DNA of 48,543 bases from CALBZE01 sp036381255 (GTDB taxonomy: Bacteria; Gemmatimonadota; Gemmatimonadetes; Longimicrobiales; RSA9): NCBI GenBank assembly GCA_036381255.1, contig DASVDG010000138.1, forward strand, positions 1 to 48,543, written 5' to 3'. The translations under genes were made by a program, and so were the position numbers. Shown here one piece after another: positions 15,715 through 24,671 of this stretch. Under the pieces are notes generated by a model. It had not been told where the DNA came from, made no database searches, and saw only the letters and a list, made by a program, of their open reading frames with translations. Within the stretch, counting starts at the first letter, position 1, and the number at the start of each line of letters is the position of its first letter.

Positions 15715-17172
15715 TCAAACCTCGCGTTCGTCCGCGCCGGCCGCGTCGAGGAGGTCGAGGACGGAGGCGCGTCCCAGGACGACGGCGACCTTGGCGAGCG
15801 GCGGGCCGTGCTCGCGCCCGGTCAGCGCGATGCGCAGCGGTTCGAAGAGCGCGCGGCCGCGGGCGCCGACCTCGCGGCCCGCTTCGCGCACGGCCGCGTC
15901 GATCGCCGCGTCGTCCCACGCGTCGAGCCGGGCGAGGCGGGCGCGGACGGCGCGGAGCACGCGGCGTGCGCCGTCGTCGCCGCGGAGCGCGTCCCTGCGC
16001 GCGGCGCCCTCGGCGTCGAGCGTGGGGACGAACGGGTCGAGGTGGTCGTTGATCTCGGAGAGCGTGGACAGGTGCGAGCGGACGGCCTCGACCACGACCG
16101 GCAGCGCGTCCTCGGCGAGCGGGTAGCGCTCGCGGTCGATGAAGCCGTCCAGCGCGTCCGCGAGCTCGGCCGTGCTCATCCGCTCGATGTGCTTGGACGA
16201 GAGCCAGCGCAGCTTGTCGGGGTCGAATACGACGTCCGTGGCGCGGATGCGTTCGAGCGAGATCTCGGTCACGAGGCGCTGCCGGAGCAGGAACTCGTCG
16301 CCCGAGGGGCTCGACCACCCGAGGAGCGAGAGGTAGTTGACGATGGCGTCGGGGTGCCACCCCTCGCGGCGGTAGTCGGCAAGCGCCTTCGCGCCGTGGC
16401 GCTTGGACAGCTTCTGGCGGTCCGGGCCGAGGACGGTCGGCGCGTGCGCGAACGTCGGGACCGGGAAGCCGAGCGCCTCGTACAGCAGCAGCTGGCGCGG
16501 CGTGTTCGACAGGTGGCCGACGCCGCGGATGACGTGCGTGATCTCCATCAGCGCGTCGTCGACGACGACGGCGAAGTTGTACGTCGGCATCCCGTCGGAC
16601 CGGAGCACGATGAAGTCACCGACGTCGCTCGCGTCGAAGCGGACCGCGCCGCGGACGACGTCGTGGACGACGATCTCGCCCTCGGTCGGGACGCGGAACC
16701 GGAGCGCCGGCCGTCGGCCCGCGCGCGTGTGGCGCGCGACGTCGTCGCGGGTCAGGCGCCGGCAGGTGCCGGCGTAGTGCGGCTTCTCGCCGCGGGCGAT
16801 CGCGGCTTCGCGGGCCGCCTCGATCTCCTCCGGCGTGCAGTAGCAGGGGTAGGCGAGCCCCGCGTCGACGAGGCGCTGCGCGTGGTCGCGGTAGATGGCG
16901 CCGCGCTCGCTCTGGCGGTACGGCGCGTGGGGCCCCTCCCCTGCCGGCCCCTCGACGCCCGGCCCCTCGTCCCAGTCGAGCCCGAGCCACCGCAGGTCCT
17001 CGAGAATCCCGGCCTCGGCGCCGGCGACCAGCCGCTCGCGGTCGGTGTCCTCGATCCGCAGCACGAACGCGCCGTCGTGATGCCGGGCGAAGAGCCAGTT
17101 CAGCACCGCCATGCGCGCGTTCCCCACGTGGAGACTGCCGGTCGGGCTGGGTGCGAAGCGCGTGCGTACCAC
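15715..17172 (-). CDS. gltX: Glutamyl-tRNA synthetase
   Basis: 485 residues from GTG 17172. Class I synthetase with the HIGH-type motif as HVGN at residues 15-18 within 'RFAPSPTGSLHVGNARMA', the KMSKS-type motif as KLSKR in 'DRQKLSKRHGA', and Cys residues of the tRNA-binding zinc region in 'YPCYCTPEEIEA' and 'HYAGTCRR'. The anticodon-binding helical domain fills the C-terminal third. It starts 3 bases after the uvrC stop, so both are on one transcript. Whether it is discriminating or not cannot be decided from sequence alone. Confidence 0.97.
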   Translation of the reverse strand: MVRTRFAPSPTGSLHVGNARMAVLNWLFARHHDGAFVLRIEDTDRERLVAGAEAGILEDLRWLGLDWDEGPGVEGPAGEGPHAPYRQSERGAIYRDHAQRLVDAGLAYPCYCTPEEIEAAREAAIARGEKPHYAGTCRRLTRDDVARHTRAGRRPALRFRVPTEGEIVVHDVVRGAVRFDASDVGDFIVLRSDGMPTYNFAVVVDDALMEITHVIRGVGHLSNTPRQLLLYEALGFPVPTFAHAPTVLGPDRQKLSKRHGAKALADYRREGWHPDAIVNYLSLLGWSSPSGDEFLLRQRLVTEISLERIRATDVVFDPDKLRWLSSKHIERMSTAELADALDGFIDRERYPLAEDALPVVVEAVRSHLSTLSEINDHLDPFVPTLDAEGAARRDALRGDDGARRVLRAVRARLARLDAWDDAAIDAAVREAGREVGARGRALFEPLRIALTGREHGPPLAKVAVVLGRASVLDLLDAAGADEREV

Positions 17173-17175
17173 GAT

Positions 17176-19008
17176 CTACCGGTTCAGATGGTCGAGTAGC
17201 TTGCGTGCCAGCGTCTCGGAGAAGCCCGGCAACCGGGCGATTTCGGCCGGCGACGCGGCGCGGAGCGCGCGCACGCTGCCGAACCGCTCGAGCAGCGCCT
17301 GTTGGCGCGCCGGCCCGATCCCCGGCACCTCCCGGAGCGCGCTCGTCAACGTCCTGCGCAGCCGCAGCTTGCGGTTGTAGCCGTGCGCGAAGCGATGCGC
17401 CTCGTCGCGCGCCCGCTGGAGCAAACGCAATGCAGGACTCGTGCGTGGGAGACGCACCGGCGCCGAGCGGCCGACAAGGTAGATCTCCTCCTCCCGCTTC
17501 GCCAGGGAGCACAGCGCGACGCCGGCGGCGCCCGCGGCGTCGACGGCCGCCGCCGCCGCGGCGAGCTGGCCCTTCCCGCCGTCGATCACCGCCAGCTCCG
17601 GCAGCGGCCGCCCCTCGTCGATGCGGCGGCGGAAGTACCGGCCGACGACCTCGGCCATGGAGCGGAAATCGTCGTTCCCCCAGTCGCCGCGGACCTTGAA
17701 ACGACGATATTCGGCCTTGCTCGGCTCGCCGTTCTCGAAGACGACCGCGCTGCCGACGACCTCCGTCCCCTGCGTGTGCGAGATGTCGAAGCAGACGAGC
17801 ATGCGCGGCACGACCTTCAGCTCGAGCGCCTCCTGGAGCGCGTAGAGCACGTCGTCCGCGCGCTCGCGCGCGCTCTCCATCAGCACGGCCCGCTCCTCGA
17901 GCAGGTGCCGCGCGTTCTGGTTCGCCAGCTCGACCAGGCGCAGCTTGTCGCCGCGCTGCGGGACGATCGTCCGCACGCGCCGCTCCGCCGCCGTGCCGAC
18001 CAGCTCCTCGATCAGCGGCCGGTCCGGGAACTCGCCCGGCAGCAGGATCTCGCGCGGGAGGTCGTCCAACCCGTGCTCGCCGCGCCCGAAGTAGAATCGC
18101 GTCGCCGCCGCGGAGACGAACGCCGGCTCGTCCTCGTCGTCCATGTTCTCGAAGAAGGCGACCTCGCGTCCGAGCACCTTCCCGTCCCGGATCCGCATCA
18201 GCACGGCGCACCCCACGTCGCCGTCGCGGGCGACGCCGAGCACGTCCTGGTGGCCGCCGCGGACGTCGGCCACGCGCTGGCGCCGTTCGATCGCGTCCAG
18301 CCCGGCGAGCACGTCCCGCAGCACCGCGGCGCGCTCGAACTCCAGCGCCTCGACCGCCGCGTGCATCTCGCGCTCGACCCGGTCGCGCACCGCGCCGGTC
18401 CGCCCCGAGAGGATCTCGAGCACCTCGTCGATCATCGCCCCGTAGTCGTCCTGCGACTGGAGGCCGACGCACGGCGCGCGGCAGCGGCCGATGTGGTAGT
18501 CCAGGCAGGCGCGGCGCGGCGCCTCGCGCGGCAGGTCGTAGCGGCAGCTCCGGACCGGGTGCAGCCGCTTGATCACCTCCAGCGCCTGCCGCATCGGACC
18601 CACGTCCGTGTACGGCCCGAAGTACCTCGCGCCGTCGTTCGCCAGGTGGCGCGTCACGTAAAGCCGCGGGAACGGCTCCTGGACCGTGACCTTGATGTAC
18701 GGATACCGCTTGTCGTCCCGGAGCTGGATGTTGAAGCGCGGCCGGTGCTCCTTGATCAGGTTCGCCTCGAGCAGCAGCGCTTCCGCCTCCGAGCCGACCA
18801 CGATCGTGTCCACGTCCGCGATGCGGCGCACCAGCTCCCGCGTCTTCAGCGAGTGGTCCTGCCCCCGCGTGAAGTAGCTCCGCACCCGCGCGCGCAGCGC
18901 CTTCGCCTTCCCGATGTAGAGGATCTCCCCTCCGGCGTCCTTGAACAGGTAGACGCCGGGTCGCGCAGGGAGATGCCGCAGCTTGGTCTCGAGCGTGTCG
19001 TTCTGCAC
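17176..19008 (-). CDS. uvrC: Excinuclease ABC subunit C
   Basis: 610 residues from GTG 19008, chosen because the family begins a few residues before 'LPARPGVYLFKD'; an alternative upstream GTG/ATG (19053) adds 15 residues. UvrC makes the two incisions in nucleotide excision repair. Domains in order: GIY-YIG nuclease ('GVYLFKDAGGEILYIGKAKALRARVRSYF'), Cys-rich linker ('CLDYHIGRCRAPC'), UVR motif, RNase H-like nuclease ('VCFDISHTQGTEVVGSAVVFENG', 'LAVIDGGKGQL') and a C-terminal helix-hairpin-helix pair ('VPGIGPARQQALLERFGS', 'LPGFSETLARKLLDHL'). Confidence 0.95.
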   Translation of the reverse strand: MQNDTLETKLRHLPARPGVYLFKDAGGEILYIGKAKALRARVRSYFTRGQDHSLKTRELVRRIADVDTIVVGSEAEALLLEANLIKEHRPRFNIQLRDDKRYPYIKVTVQEPFPRLYVTRHLANDGARYFGPYTDVGPMRQALEVIKRLHPVRSCRYDLPREAPRRACLDYHIGRCRAPCVGLQSQDDYGAMIDEVLEILSGRTGAVRDRVEREMHAAVEALEFERAAVLRDVLAGLDAIERRQRVADVRGGHQDVLGVARDGDVGCAVLMRIRDGKVLGREVAFFENMDDEDEPAFVSAAATRFYFGRGEHGLDDLPREILLPGEFPDRPLIEELVGTAAERRVRTIVPQRGDKLRLVELANQNARHLLEERAVLMESARERADDVLYALQEALELKVVPRMLVCFDISHTQGTEVVGSAVVFENGEPSKAEYRRFKVRGDWGNDDFRSMAEVVGRYFRRRIDEGRPLPELAVIDGGKGQLAAAAAAVDAAGAAGVALCSLAKREEEIYLVGRSAPVRLPRTSPALRLLQRARDEAHRFAHGYNRKLRLRRTLTSALREVPGIGPARQQALLERFGSVRALRAASPAEIARLPGFSETLARKLLDHLNR

Positions 19009-19182
19009 TGGAATACGCGTGGACTCCTCCTCCCCGGCCGCGCCCCGCCGCACGGCCCACGACCCGCTCGCCGCTCCCGGGCCGCCGGTCGCCGCACCGG
19101 CCGGGCCGGCGTGCGGCGCCGTGGGGCGCGCCGCCTCTTAGTACCCCTCCGGTTCAGGCCGTTCCTCGGGGCGCGGCCGCAC

Positions 19183-19207
19183 GCGACCGGGCCGCCGGCC
19201 CGGTCGC
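19183..19207. terminator. 11-bp perfect hairpin between murJ and uvrC
   Basis: GCGACCGGGCC and GGCCCGGTCGC with a 3-base loop, about 70 bases downstream of the murJ stop on the minus strand. No T-run follows. The whole 19009-19275 space is 267 bases of very GC-rich sequence in which no gene was seen; it should hold the uvrC promoter. Confidence 0.35.
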
Positions 19208-19275
19208 AAGGGGCGCTGCCGTGTCGCCCGGCCCGCGCGCTCGCGCGGCCGTACGCGACGGGCTCGACGTCGACG

Positions 19276-20859
19276 CTACCGCGTCGCGCGGCCCGCGCCC
19301 CGGACCAGCCGGCGCGCCTGCTCCAACCCGAGCGCGCCGCCGACCAGGAGGTAGAGGAAACCGTAGACGGTCAGGACGACGGCGGCGGTGGCGACGGGGT
19401 GGACCGGCGGCAGGACGTGGAACACGCCGCGCCCGGCGAGCGCCGCGATCGCCGCGGCGGCGATCATGCGGCCGAGCGCGCCGCCGCCGGCGCCGACCGG
19501 CCCGATCCGGGAGCGCAGCGACCGGCGGAGCAGCCCCCACTCGAGCCACGCCGCGAGCGTGGCGCCGAGGCTCAGGCCGAGCGCGCCGAGCGTGTGCCCG
19601 CGCAACTGCACGGTCTCCAGGCCGAACATGAGCGCCGCGCCGGCCGCGGCCGAGACCACGACGCGCACCGCGGCGATCTTCGCCGGCGTACGGGTGTCGT
19701 GCAGCGCGAAGAACGCCGAGGAGAACAGCCGCGTCGCCGTCGAGGCGAGCAGGCCGAGCGCGTAGCCGGCGAGCACGACGGCGGTGACGACCGACTCGTC
19801 GGCGCCGAAGTCGCCGCTCTGGTACAGCGCAGCGACGATCACGTCGCCGAGCGCCAGGTAGGCGACGGTCGACGGCACGACGTAGAACGCGATGCGCGTG
19901 AGGCCGCCGTCGATCCGTTCCCTCAGCGCCTCCACGGCGCGGGATCGCTCGCGCGACAGCTCCGGCAGCTCCGCGGCGGCGACGGACATGCCGAACAAGC
20001 TGATCGGCAGGAGGTACAGCGTCTGGGCGTAGCCGAGCAACGCGATCGAGCCCAGCGAGATGAACGAGGCCAGGAAGATGTCGACGTACCCGCTCAGCTG
20101 GACGACGCCGCGCCCCGCGATCGCCGGGCCGGCGTTGCGGACCGCCTCGCGGACGCCCGCCAGCCGCGTCGTGACCGAGACCCGGAGCCGCCGCTCGAGC
20201 GAGAACACCCACGGCAACTGCACCGCGAACTGAAGCACGCCGCCCACCAGCGCGCCCCACGCGACGGCGATTACCAGCCGCGACGACGTCACCGCGCCGC
20301 CGAACGCCACGAGCGACGCGATGATCGCGATGTTCCACGCGACCGGCGCGACGTACGAGACGAAGAACCGGCGATGGCTGTTGAGGATGCCGAGCGCCCA
20401 CGCGGAGAGGACCAGCACGCCGGCCATCGGGAAGATGATCCGCACGCTCGCGATCGTCAGCTCGCGTCGCAGCCCCGTGAAGCCCGGCGCGAAGACCGAC
20501 ACCAGCACGGGCGCGAAGAGGATCCCGATCAGCGCGAGCGCGCCCGCCGCCGCGACCAGCAGCCCGAAGATCGCCCCGGCGACGCGGCCCGCCTCCTCCT
20601 CCCTCCCCTCCTCGAGCAGCTCCGCGTACACCGGGATGAACGACGCGCTCAACGTCCCTTCGCCCAGGAGGTTCTGGAGCACGTTCGGCATCCGGAACGC
20701 GGTCCGGACCACGTCCGCGAACGCCGAGACCCCCAGGTAGTGGGCGATGGCCCGCTCCCGCACCAGCCCGGCGAGCCGGCTCAAAAGAATGCCCGCTGCC
20801 ACCCAGCGGGCGGAGCGGGCCGAAGTCGAGGGCGCGGCCACTTCAGTCGCTCGACTCAC
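19276..20859 (-). CDS. murJ: Lipid II flippase MurJ
   Basis: 527 residues from GTG 20859. MurJ moves lipid II across the inner membrane for peptidoglycan synthesis. Seen: 'ILLSRLAGLVRERAIAHYLGVSAFADVVRTAFRMPNVLQNLLGEGTLSASFIPVYAELL' (N-terminal helix pair with the essential Arg/Asp and the S-F-I-P-V signature), about 14 hydrophobic segments, and 'FFALHDTRTPAKIAAVRVVV' in the second half. MOP-exporter fold, normal length. Its start overlaps the small upstream coiled-coil gene by 17 bases, so the two are coupled. Confidence 0.95.
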   Translation of the reverse strand: MSRATEVAAPSTSARSARWVAAGILLSRLAGLVRERAIAHYLGVSAFADVVRTAFRMPNVLQNLLGEGTLSASFIPVYAELLEEGREEEAGRVAGAIFGLLVAAAGALALIGILFAPVLVSVFAPGFTGLRRELTIASVRIIFPMAGVLVLSAWALGILNSHRRFFVSYVAPVAWNIAIIASLVAFGGAVTSSRLVIAVAWGALVGGVLQFAVQLPWVFSLERRLRVSVTTRLAGVREAVRNAGPAIAGRGVVQLSGYVDIFLASFISLGSIALLGYAQTLYLLPISLFGMSVAAAELPELSRERSRAVEALRERIDGGLTRIAFYVVPSTVAYLALGDVIVAALYQSGDFGADESVVTAVVLAGYALGLLASTATRLFSSAFFALHDTRTPAKIAAVRVVVSAAAGAALMFGLETVQLRGHTLGALGLSLGATLAAWLEWGLLRRSLRSRIGPVGAGGGALGRMIAAAAIAALAGRGVFHVLPPVHPVATAAVVLTVYGFLYLLVGGALGLEQARRLVRGAGRATR

Positions 20860-21112
20860 GGGATGGCAGCGCCCCGCCCGGGCCCGGCTTGCGCTCCAGC
20901 AGCCGGTGGAGGAACTCGGTTTCCTCCTCCAGCCGCCGCATCTCGCGCGTCAGCCGGTCGACCTCCCCTTCCAGCGCGGCGAGGCGGTCGGCCACGGCAC
21001 CGCCGACCCGGTCGCGCTCCAACCGCGCCGCCAGCGCCCGCCCGAGCTGCGAGTCCAGGATCACCGCGACCAGCGGGATCAGGAGGGCCAGGATGAAGAT
21101 GACACCCAGCAT
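20843..21112 (-). CDS. Small membrane-anchored coiled-coil protein upstream of murJ
   Basis: 89 residues: an N-terminal membrane helix (LGVIFILALLIPLVAVIL, residues 2-19), a short basic patch, then a heptad-rich coiled coil (about 40-75, 'ALEGEVDRLTREMRRLEEETEFLHRLLER') and a polar tail. The topology is like PspB-type and other single-helix coiled-coil proteins, but the sequence match is too weak to name it. Its end overlaps murJ by 17 bases. A cytoplasmic-facing coiled coil next to the lipid II flippase could be a scaffold; this is inference from position only. Confidence 0.65.
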   Translation of the reverse strand: MLGVIFILALLIPLVAVILDSQLGRALAARLERDRVGGAVADRLAALEGEVDRLTREMRRLEEETEFLHRLLERKPGPGGALPSRESSD

Positions 21113-21210
21113 GGCGTCGACAAGCTAGCGCAACGGCCGCGCGCCGGGCAAGACGGCCGCTCCGCCGCTTCGATCCGCTCCCTCGACGCCGCGCGCCGCC
21201 CGCCCGAGCC

Positions 21211-21230
21211 GGTCCCGGGCCGCCGGGACC
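21211..21230 (-). terminator. 8-bp hairpin just after bshC
   Basis: GGTCCCGG / CCGGGACC with a 4-base loop, four bases downstream of the bshC stop on the minus strand. No T-tract. It marks the likely 3' end of the long lol-lpx-bshC gene run; the remaining bases to 21113 show nothing else. Confidence 0.4.
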
Positions 21231-21234
21231 ACGA

Positions 21235-22866
21235 TCATCCCGCCGAAACCGCCGCCGCGTCCAGCTCCACCTCCATCCGCTCGGCCACGGCGCCGAGCAG
21301 CTCGGGGCCGAAACGGACCAGGTACTGGAACACGTTCAGCACGCGCTCCTGCGGATGGCCGTCCGGGAAGAGGTTCGCCCGCGCCTTCCCGAGCTGGTCG
21401 ATCCCCAGCTCGCTCTGCATCTTCAGGTGGTGCACGATCTTCTTCTCCACCTCCGAGAGCTGGACGTGCCCCGCGTTGCGCGCCTTCTCCAGCGGCCCCT
21501 TCAGCGTCGGATCGATCTCCCGCGCCGCGCGCGCCAGCCGGTCGTACCCCTCCGTGAGGTGGCGACGCAGCGCACCGATCGCCTCCGTCACCTCCGCCGG
21601 CAGCTCCTCGCGCAGCACGCGCGCCGCGAGCTCGTGCGCCGGCCGGCGGAAATCGTCCACGTCCACACCGAACTTGTCGAGCACCTTGCGGACCTTCGGC
21701 TCCAGCAGCGTGACGCCGAAGCGCGGGAACGCCACCGGCATCCCCACGCCGTGCGCCTCGAACAACGGACCGAGCTGCGCGAAATAGCGGATCTCGCCCG
21801 GCCCGCCCACGTACGCGACCGTCGGCAGCAGCGCGCTCTCGACAACCGGCCGCAGCGCGACGTTCGCCGAGAACCGCTCCGGCGTCGCCCGCAGCTGCGA
21901 CAGCAGCGCGTCCCGCCCGAAACGCCGCCCCGTCCGCCTCAGCACGAAATCCGGACCCTCCCGGAACACGCGGTCCCGGCCCGACTCGTCCTCGTACAGC
22001 ACGTTCGTCGCGCCGTCGAGCACCGGAACCTGCACGCCGTAGCCAGCGGCCTCCAGCGCCGCCGCCCGCTCGGCCATCAGCGCCTCGTGCTCCGCCGCCC
22101 GCACCAGCTCCCGCTCCACCAGTTCCGTCGCCGCCGCCTTCAGCTCGGGCGCGCCGCCGTCGACGAAGCCCAGTTCGAACGGCTCGAGCAGCGCCGTGAG
22201 CAGCTCCGTGAACGCATCGGCCACGCTCCGCCCCGCGCGGTAGGCCGTGCGAATCAACTCGAGATGGCGATCGGCAAACTCCGTCACCGGAAGATGTTGG
22301 ACGAACTCATCTACAGCGGATTCTACCTCCGCGCCGAGGAGGCGGTTGCGCATGGACGCGGGCGGTGCGTCCGGAGCGCCCGCCAGCTCGATCCGGTGCA
22401 GCGCGTTCCCACGGTCCAGGACGAACGTGTGGTTCGCCTCGGCCCAGTCGTGGTCGTCGGACGCGATCCAGAAGACGGGGAGGACGGGGCGGCCGAGGCC
22501 GCGTTCGAGGGCGTCGGCCAGCCGCACGGCGGCCAGCGCCTTGTAGATGGTGTAGAGCGGCCCGGTGAAGAGCCCCGGCTGCTGGCCGGTGGTGACGAAC
22601 AGCCCGTCGCCGGCGAGGACCTCTTCGAGCTTGGCCGCGGCGCCGGGCGTGGGTGCGCGCACGAATTCCGCGACGCGCCGTCGCCTCGCGGCGTCGAAGC
22701 GGTGGTCGACGTCGGCGACCTTCGCGCGGAACGACTCGAGCTCCCGCGGCGGGCCGCGGAAGAAGGCGAGCGCCTCCGGTCGGCCCTCCTGGTAGTCCTG
22801 TACGAGACGGGAACCCGTGATTCGGCTGATGCGGATCTCGAGGTTCAGAGTGCCCCTCCCTGTCAC
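21235..22866 (-). CDS. bshC: Bacillithiol synthase BshC (putative cysteine-adding enzyme)
   Basis: 543 residues from GTG 22866, close to the usual ~540. BshC joins cysteine to glucosaminyl-malate in the last step of bacillithiol synthesis. Family marks: 'FVTTGQQPGLFTGPLYTIYKALAAVRLA' (nucleotide-binding-like loop), 'PVFWIASDDHDWAEANHTFVLD', 'YVGGPGEIRYFAQLGPLFEAHGVGMPVAFPRF' and a long C-terminal coiled coil. The start is doubtful: GTG 22866 has no ribosome site, while CTG 22848 has GGGAGGGG four bases before it. bshA and bshB are not in the window. It follows rlmH after 19 bases at the end of the envelope gene run. Confidence 0.9.
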   Translation of the reverse strand: MTGRGTLNLEIRISRITGSRLVQDYQEGRPEALAFFRGPPRELESFRAKVADVDHRFDAARRRRVAEFVRAPTPGAAAKLEEVLAGDGLFVTTGQQPGLFTGPLYTIYKALAAVRLADALERGLGRPVLPVFWIASDDHDWAEANHTFVLDRGNALHRIELAGAPDAPPASMRNRLLGAEVESAVDEFVQHLPVTEFADRHLELIRTAYRAGRSVADAFTELLTALLEPFELGFVDGGAPELKAAATELVERELVRAAEHEALMAERAAALEAAGYGVQVPVLDGATNVLYEDESGRDRVFREGPDFVLRRTGRRFGRDALLSQLRATPERFSANVALRPVVESALLPTVAYVGGPGEIRYFAQLGPLFEAHGVGMPVAFPRFGVTLLEPKVRKVLDKFGVDVDDFRRPAHELAARVLREELPAEVTEAIGALRRHLTEGYDRLARAAREIDPTLKGPLEKARNAGHVQLSEVEKKIVHHLKMQSELGIDQLGKARANLFPDGHPQERVLNVFQYLVRFGPELLGAVAERMEVELDAAAVSAG

Positions 22867-22885
22867 GGCGCGAACAGCGCCTTGT

Positions 22886-23362
22886 TCATTCGGCGGCCTT
22901 GTGGTACGGCTCGCCCCGCACGATCGTGCCGGCGCGGTAGAGCTGCTCCGCCAGGACGAGTCGAGCGAGCTCGTGCGGCAGGGTGAGGGGGGAGAGCGAG
23001 AGTCGCCGGTCCGCGCGGCCGAGCACCTCGTCGTCGATCCCGAGCGCCCCGCCGATCAAGAACGCGGCGCCGGGGTGCGCGGATATGGTCAGCGACTCCA
23101 GGTGCCGGGCGAGGCGGGTCGAGCTCCACGCCTGGCCGTCGCGGGTGAGCGCGATGACCTCGAATCCGGCGGGCACCCGATCGAGGAGCCGTCGGGACTC
23201 GGCCTGCCGCACCTGGGTCTCCGTCTTCCCTTTCCCTGCCTTTTCCTCCCGGACCTCGGCGGTCGCGAGGCTCCAATAACGGCCGGCCCGCCGTTCGTAC
23301 TCGCCGATGGCATCGGCGAGCAGACGGCCGGGCCGGCCGACGCAGACGACCAGGAGCGTCAC
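22886..23362 (-). CDS. rlmH: 23S rRNA (pseudouridine1915-N3)-methyltransferase
   Basis: 158 residues from GTG 23362. RlmH is a SPOUT methyltransferase acting on assembled 70S ribosomes at helix 69. The knot region is clear: 'GFEVIALTRDGQAWSSTRLARHLESLTISAHPGAAFLIGGALGIDDEVLGRADRRLSLSPLTLPHELARLVLAEQLYRAGTIVRGEPYHK', ending with the conserved P-Y-H-K. It lies 13 bases after gdhA and 19 before bshC, so it is within the operon. Confidence 0.96.
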   Translation of the reverse strand: MTLLVVCVGRPGRLLADAIGEYERRAGRYWSLATAEVREEKAGKGKTETQVRQAESRRLLDRVPAGFEVIALTRDGQAWSSTRLARHLESLTISAHPGAAFLIGGALGIDDEVLGRADRRLSLSPLTLPHELARLVLAEQLYRAGTIVRGEPYHKAAE

Positions 23363-23375
23363 TCCCGGCCCGCGG

Positions 23376-24671
23376 TCAGGCGTACACGCCGCGCAGCTTG
23401 TGGACCGAAGCCACGCGGTCGATGGCCAGCATGTACGCGGCGGTGCGCAGGTTCACGTCGTGCTGCCTCGAGTAGTTGAGCACGCTGTGGAACGACCGGA
23501 CCATGACGTCGTGCAGCCGCTGGTTGACCATCTCCTCGCTCCAGAAGTAGCCCTCGCGGTTCTGCACCCACTCGAAGTAGCTCACGGTCACGCCGCCGGC
23601 GTTCGCCAGGATGTCCGGGATCACGAAGATCCCCTTCTCGTCGAGGATCGCGTCCGCGGGCGCGGTAGTCGGGCCGTTCGCGCCCTCGGCGATGATCTTC
23701 GCCTTGATGTTCGCCGCGTTGCGTCGCGTGATCACGTTCTCGAGCGCCGCGGGGACGAGCACGTCCACGTCGAGCTCGAGGAGCTCCTCGTTCGTGATCG
23801 GCTGCCCGTTCGGGAAGCCCTCGAGGAAGCGGTTCTCCCGCACCCACTTGAGCGCCTCGGTCATGTAGATCCCGTTGGGATTGTAGACCGCGCCGCTCTT
23901 GTCGCCCACGGCGACGATGGTCAGGCCCTCCTGCTCCAGCAGCGAGGCCGCGACCGAGCCGACGTTGCCGAATCCCTGGATCGCGACCTTGGTTCCGCTG
24001 AGCGGCATGCCGAGCTCGCGCAGCGCCTCCTTGATGACCATGGTCACGCCGCGGCCCGTGGCCTCGCGGCGGCCGAGCGAGCCGCCGAGCGAGACCGGCT
24101 TGCCCGTGACGACCGCCGTGACGGTGTGGCGCTTGTGCATGGAGTACGTGTCCATGATCCACGCCATGACCTGCTCGTTGGTGTTGACGTCCGGCGCGGG
24201 CACGTCGGACTCGGGTCCCAGCACCTCCAGGATCGAGGAGGTGTAACGGCGCGTCAGCCGCTCCAGCTCGCCCTTCGTCATCCGCATCGGGTCGCAGATG
24301 ACGCCGCCCTTCGCCCCGCCGAACGGGACGTCGACGACGGCGCACTTCCACGTCATCCACGCCGCGAGCGCGGTGACTTCGTCCAGCGACACGCCCGGGT
24401 CGAAGCGGATGCCGCCCTTCGCGGGGCCGCGGGACGTGTTGTACAGCACGCGGATCCCGGTGAAGACCTCGATCTCGCCGTTGTCCATCACGACCGGCAC
24501 CGAGGTGATGATCTGCTTTTCGGGGTGTCGGAGGATGCGGTAGATCCCGGGGTCGAGATCCAGGAGCTCGGCCGCCCTGTCGAAGCGCTCCATCATGGCT
24601 TCGAAGGGGTTCTCCTCGTTCAGTGGAGGGTTCGTGTCCATCTTCGGACTGATGATCTGGGCGCCGTTCAT
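23376..24671 (-). CDS. gdhA: Glutamate dehydrogenase (Glu/Leu/Phe/Val dehydrogenase family)
   Basis: 431 residues. Interconverts glutamate and 2-oxoglutarate plus ammonia. The substrate site 'GPAKGGIRFDPGVSLDEVTALAAWMTWKCAVVDVPFGGAKGGVICDP' with the catalytic Lys and the glycine-rich loops is intact. The dinucleotide fold starts at 'VAIQGFGNVGSVAASLLEQEG'; the residue after the second strand is Asp ('VGDKSG'), suggesting NAD preference. Starts at ATG 24671 with a 4-base overlap on the nadB stop. The link to nadB may reflect the glutamate/aspartate nitrogen balance. Confidence 0.95.
   Translation of the reverse strand: MNGAQIISPKMDTNPPLNEENPFEAMMERFDRAAELLDLDPGIYRILRHPEKQIITSVPVVMDNGEIEVFTGIRVLYNTSRGPAKGGIRFDPGVSLDEVTALAAWMTWKCAVVDVPFGGAKGGVICDPMRMTKGELERLTRRYTSSILEVLGPESDVPAPDVNTNEQVMAWIMDTYSMHKRHTVTAVVTGKPVSLGGSLGRREATGRGVTMVIKEALRELGMPLSGTKVAIQGFGNVGSVAASLLEQEGLTIVAVGDKSGAVYNPNGIYMTEALKWVRENRFLEGFPNGQPITNEELLELDVDVLVPAALENVITRRNAANIKAKIIAEGANGPTTAPADAILDEKGIFVIPDILANAGGVTVSYFEWVQNREGYFWSEEMVNQRLHDVMVRSFHSVLNYSRQHDVNLRTAAYMLAIDRVASVHKLRGVYA

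Noticed and set aside
17302..21096. Very long open plus-strand frame (over 1,200 codons) across uvrC and murJ
   Set aside because: It lies opposite well-supported genes and is Arg/Pro/Ala noise produced by high GC at third positions; no motif or ribosome site supports it.
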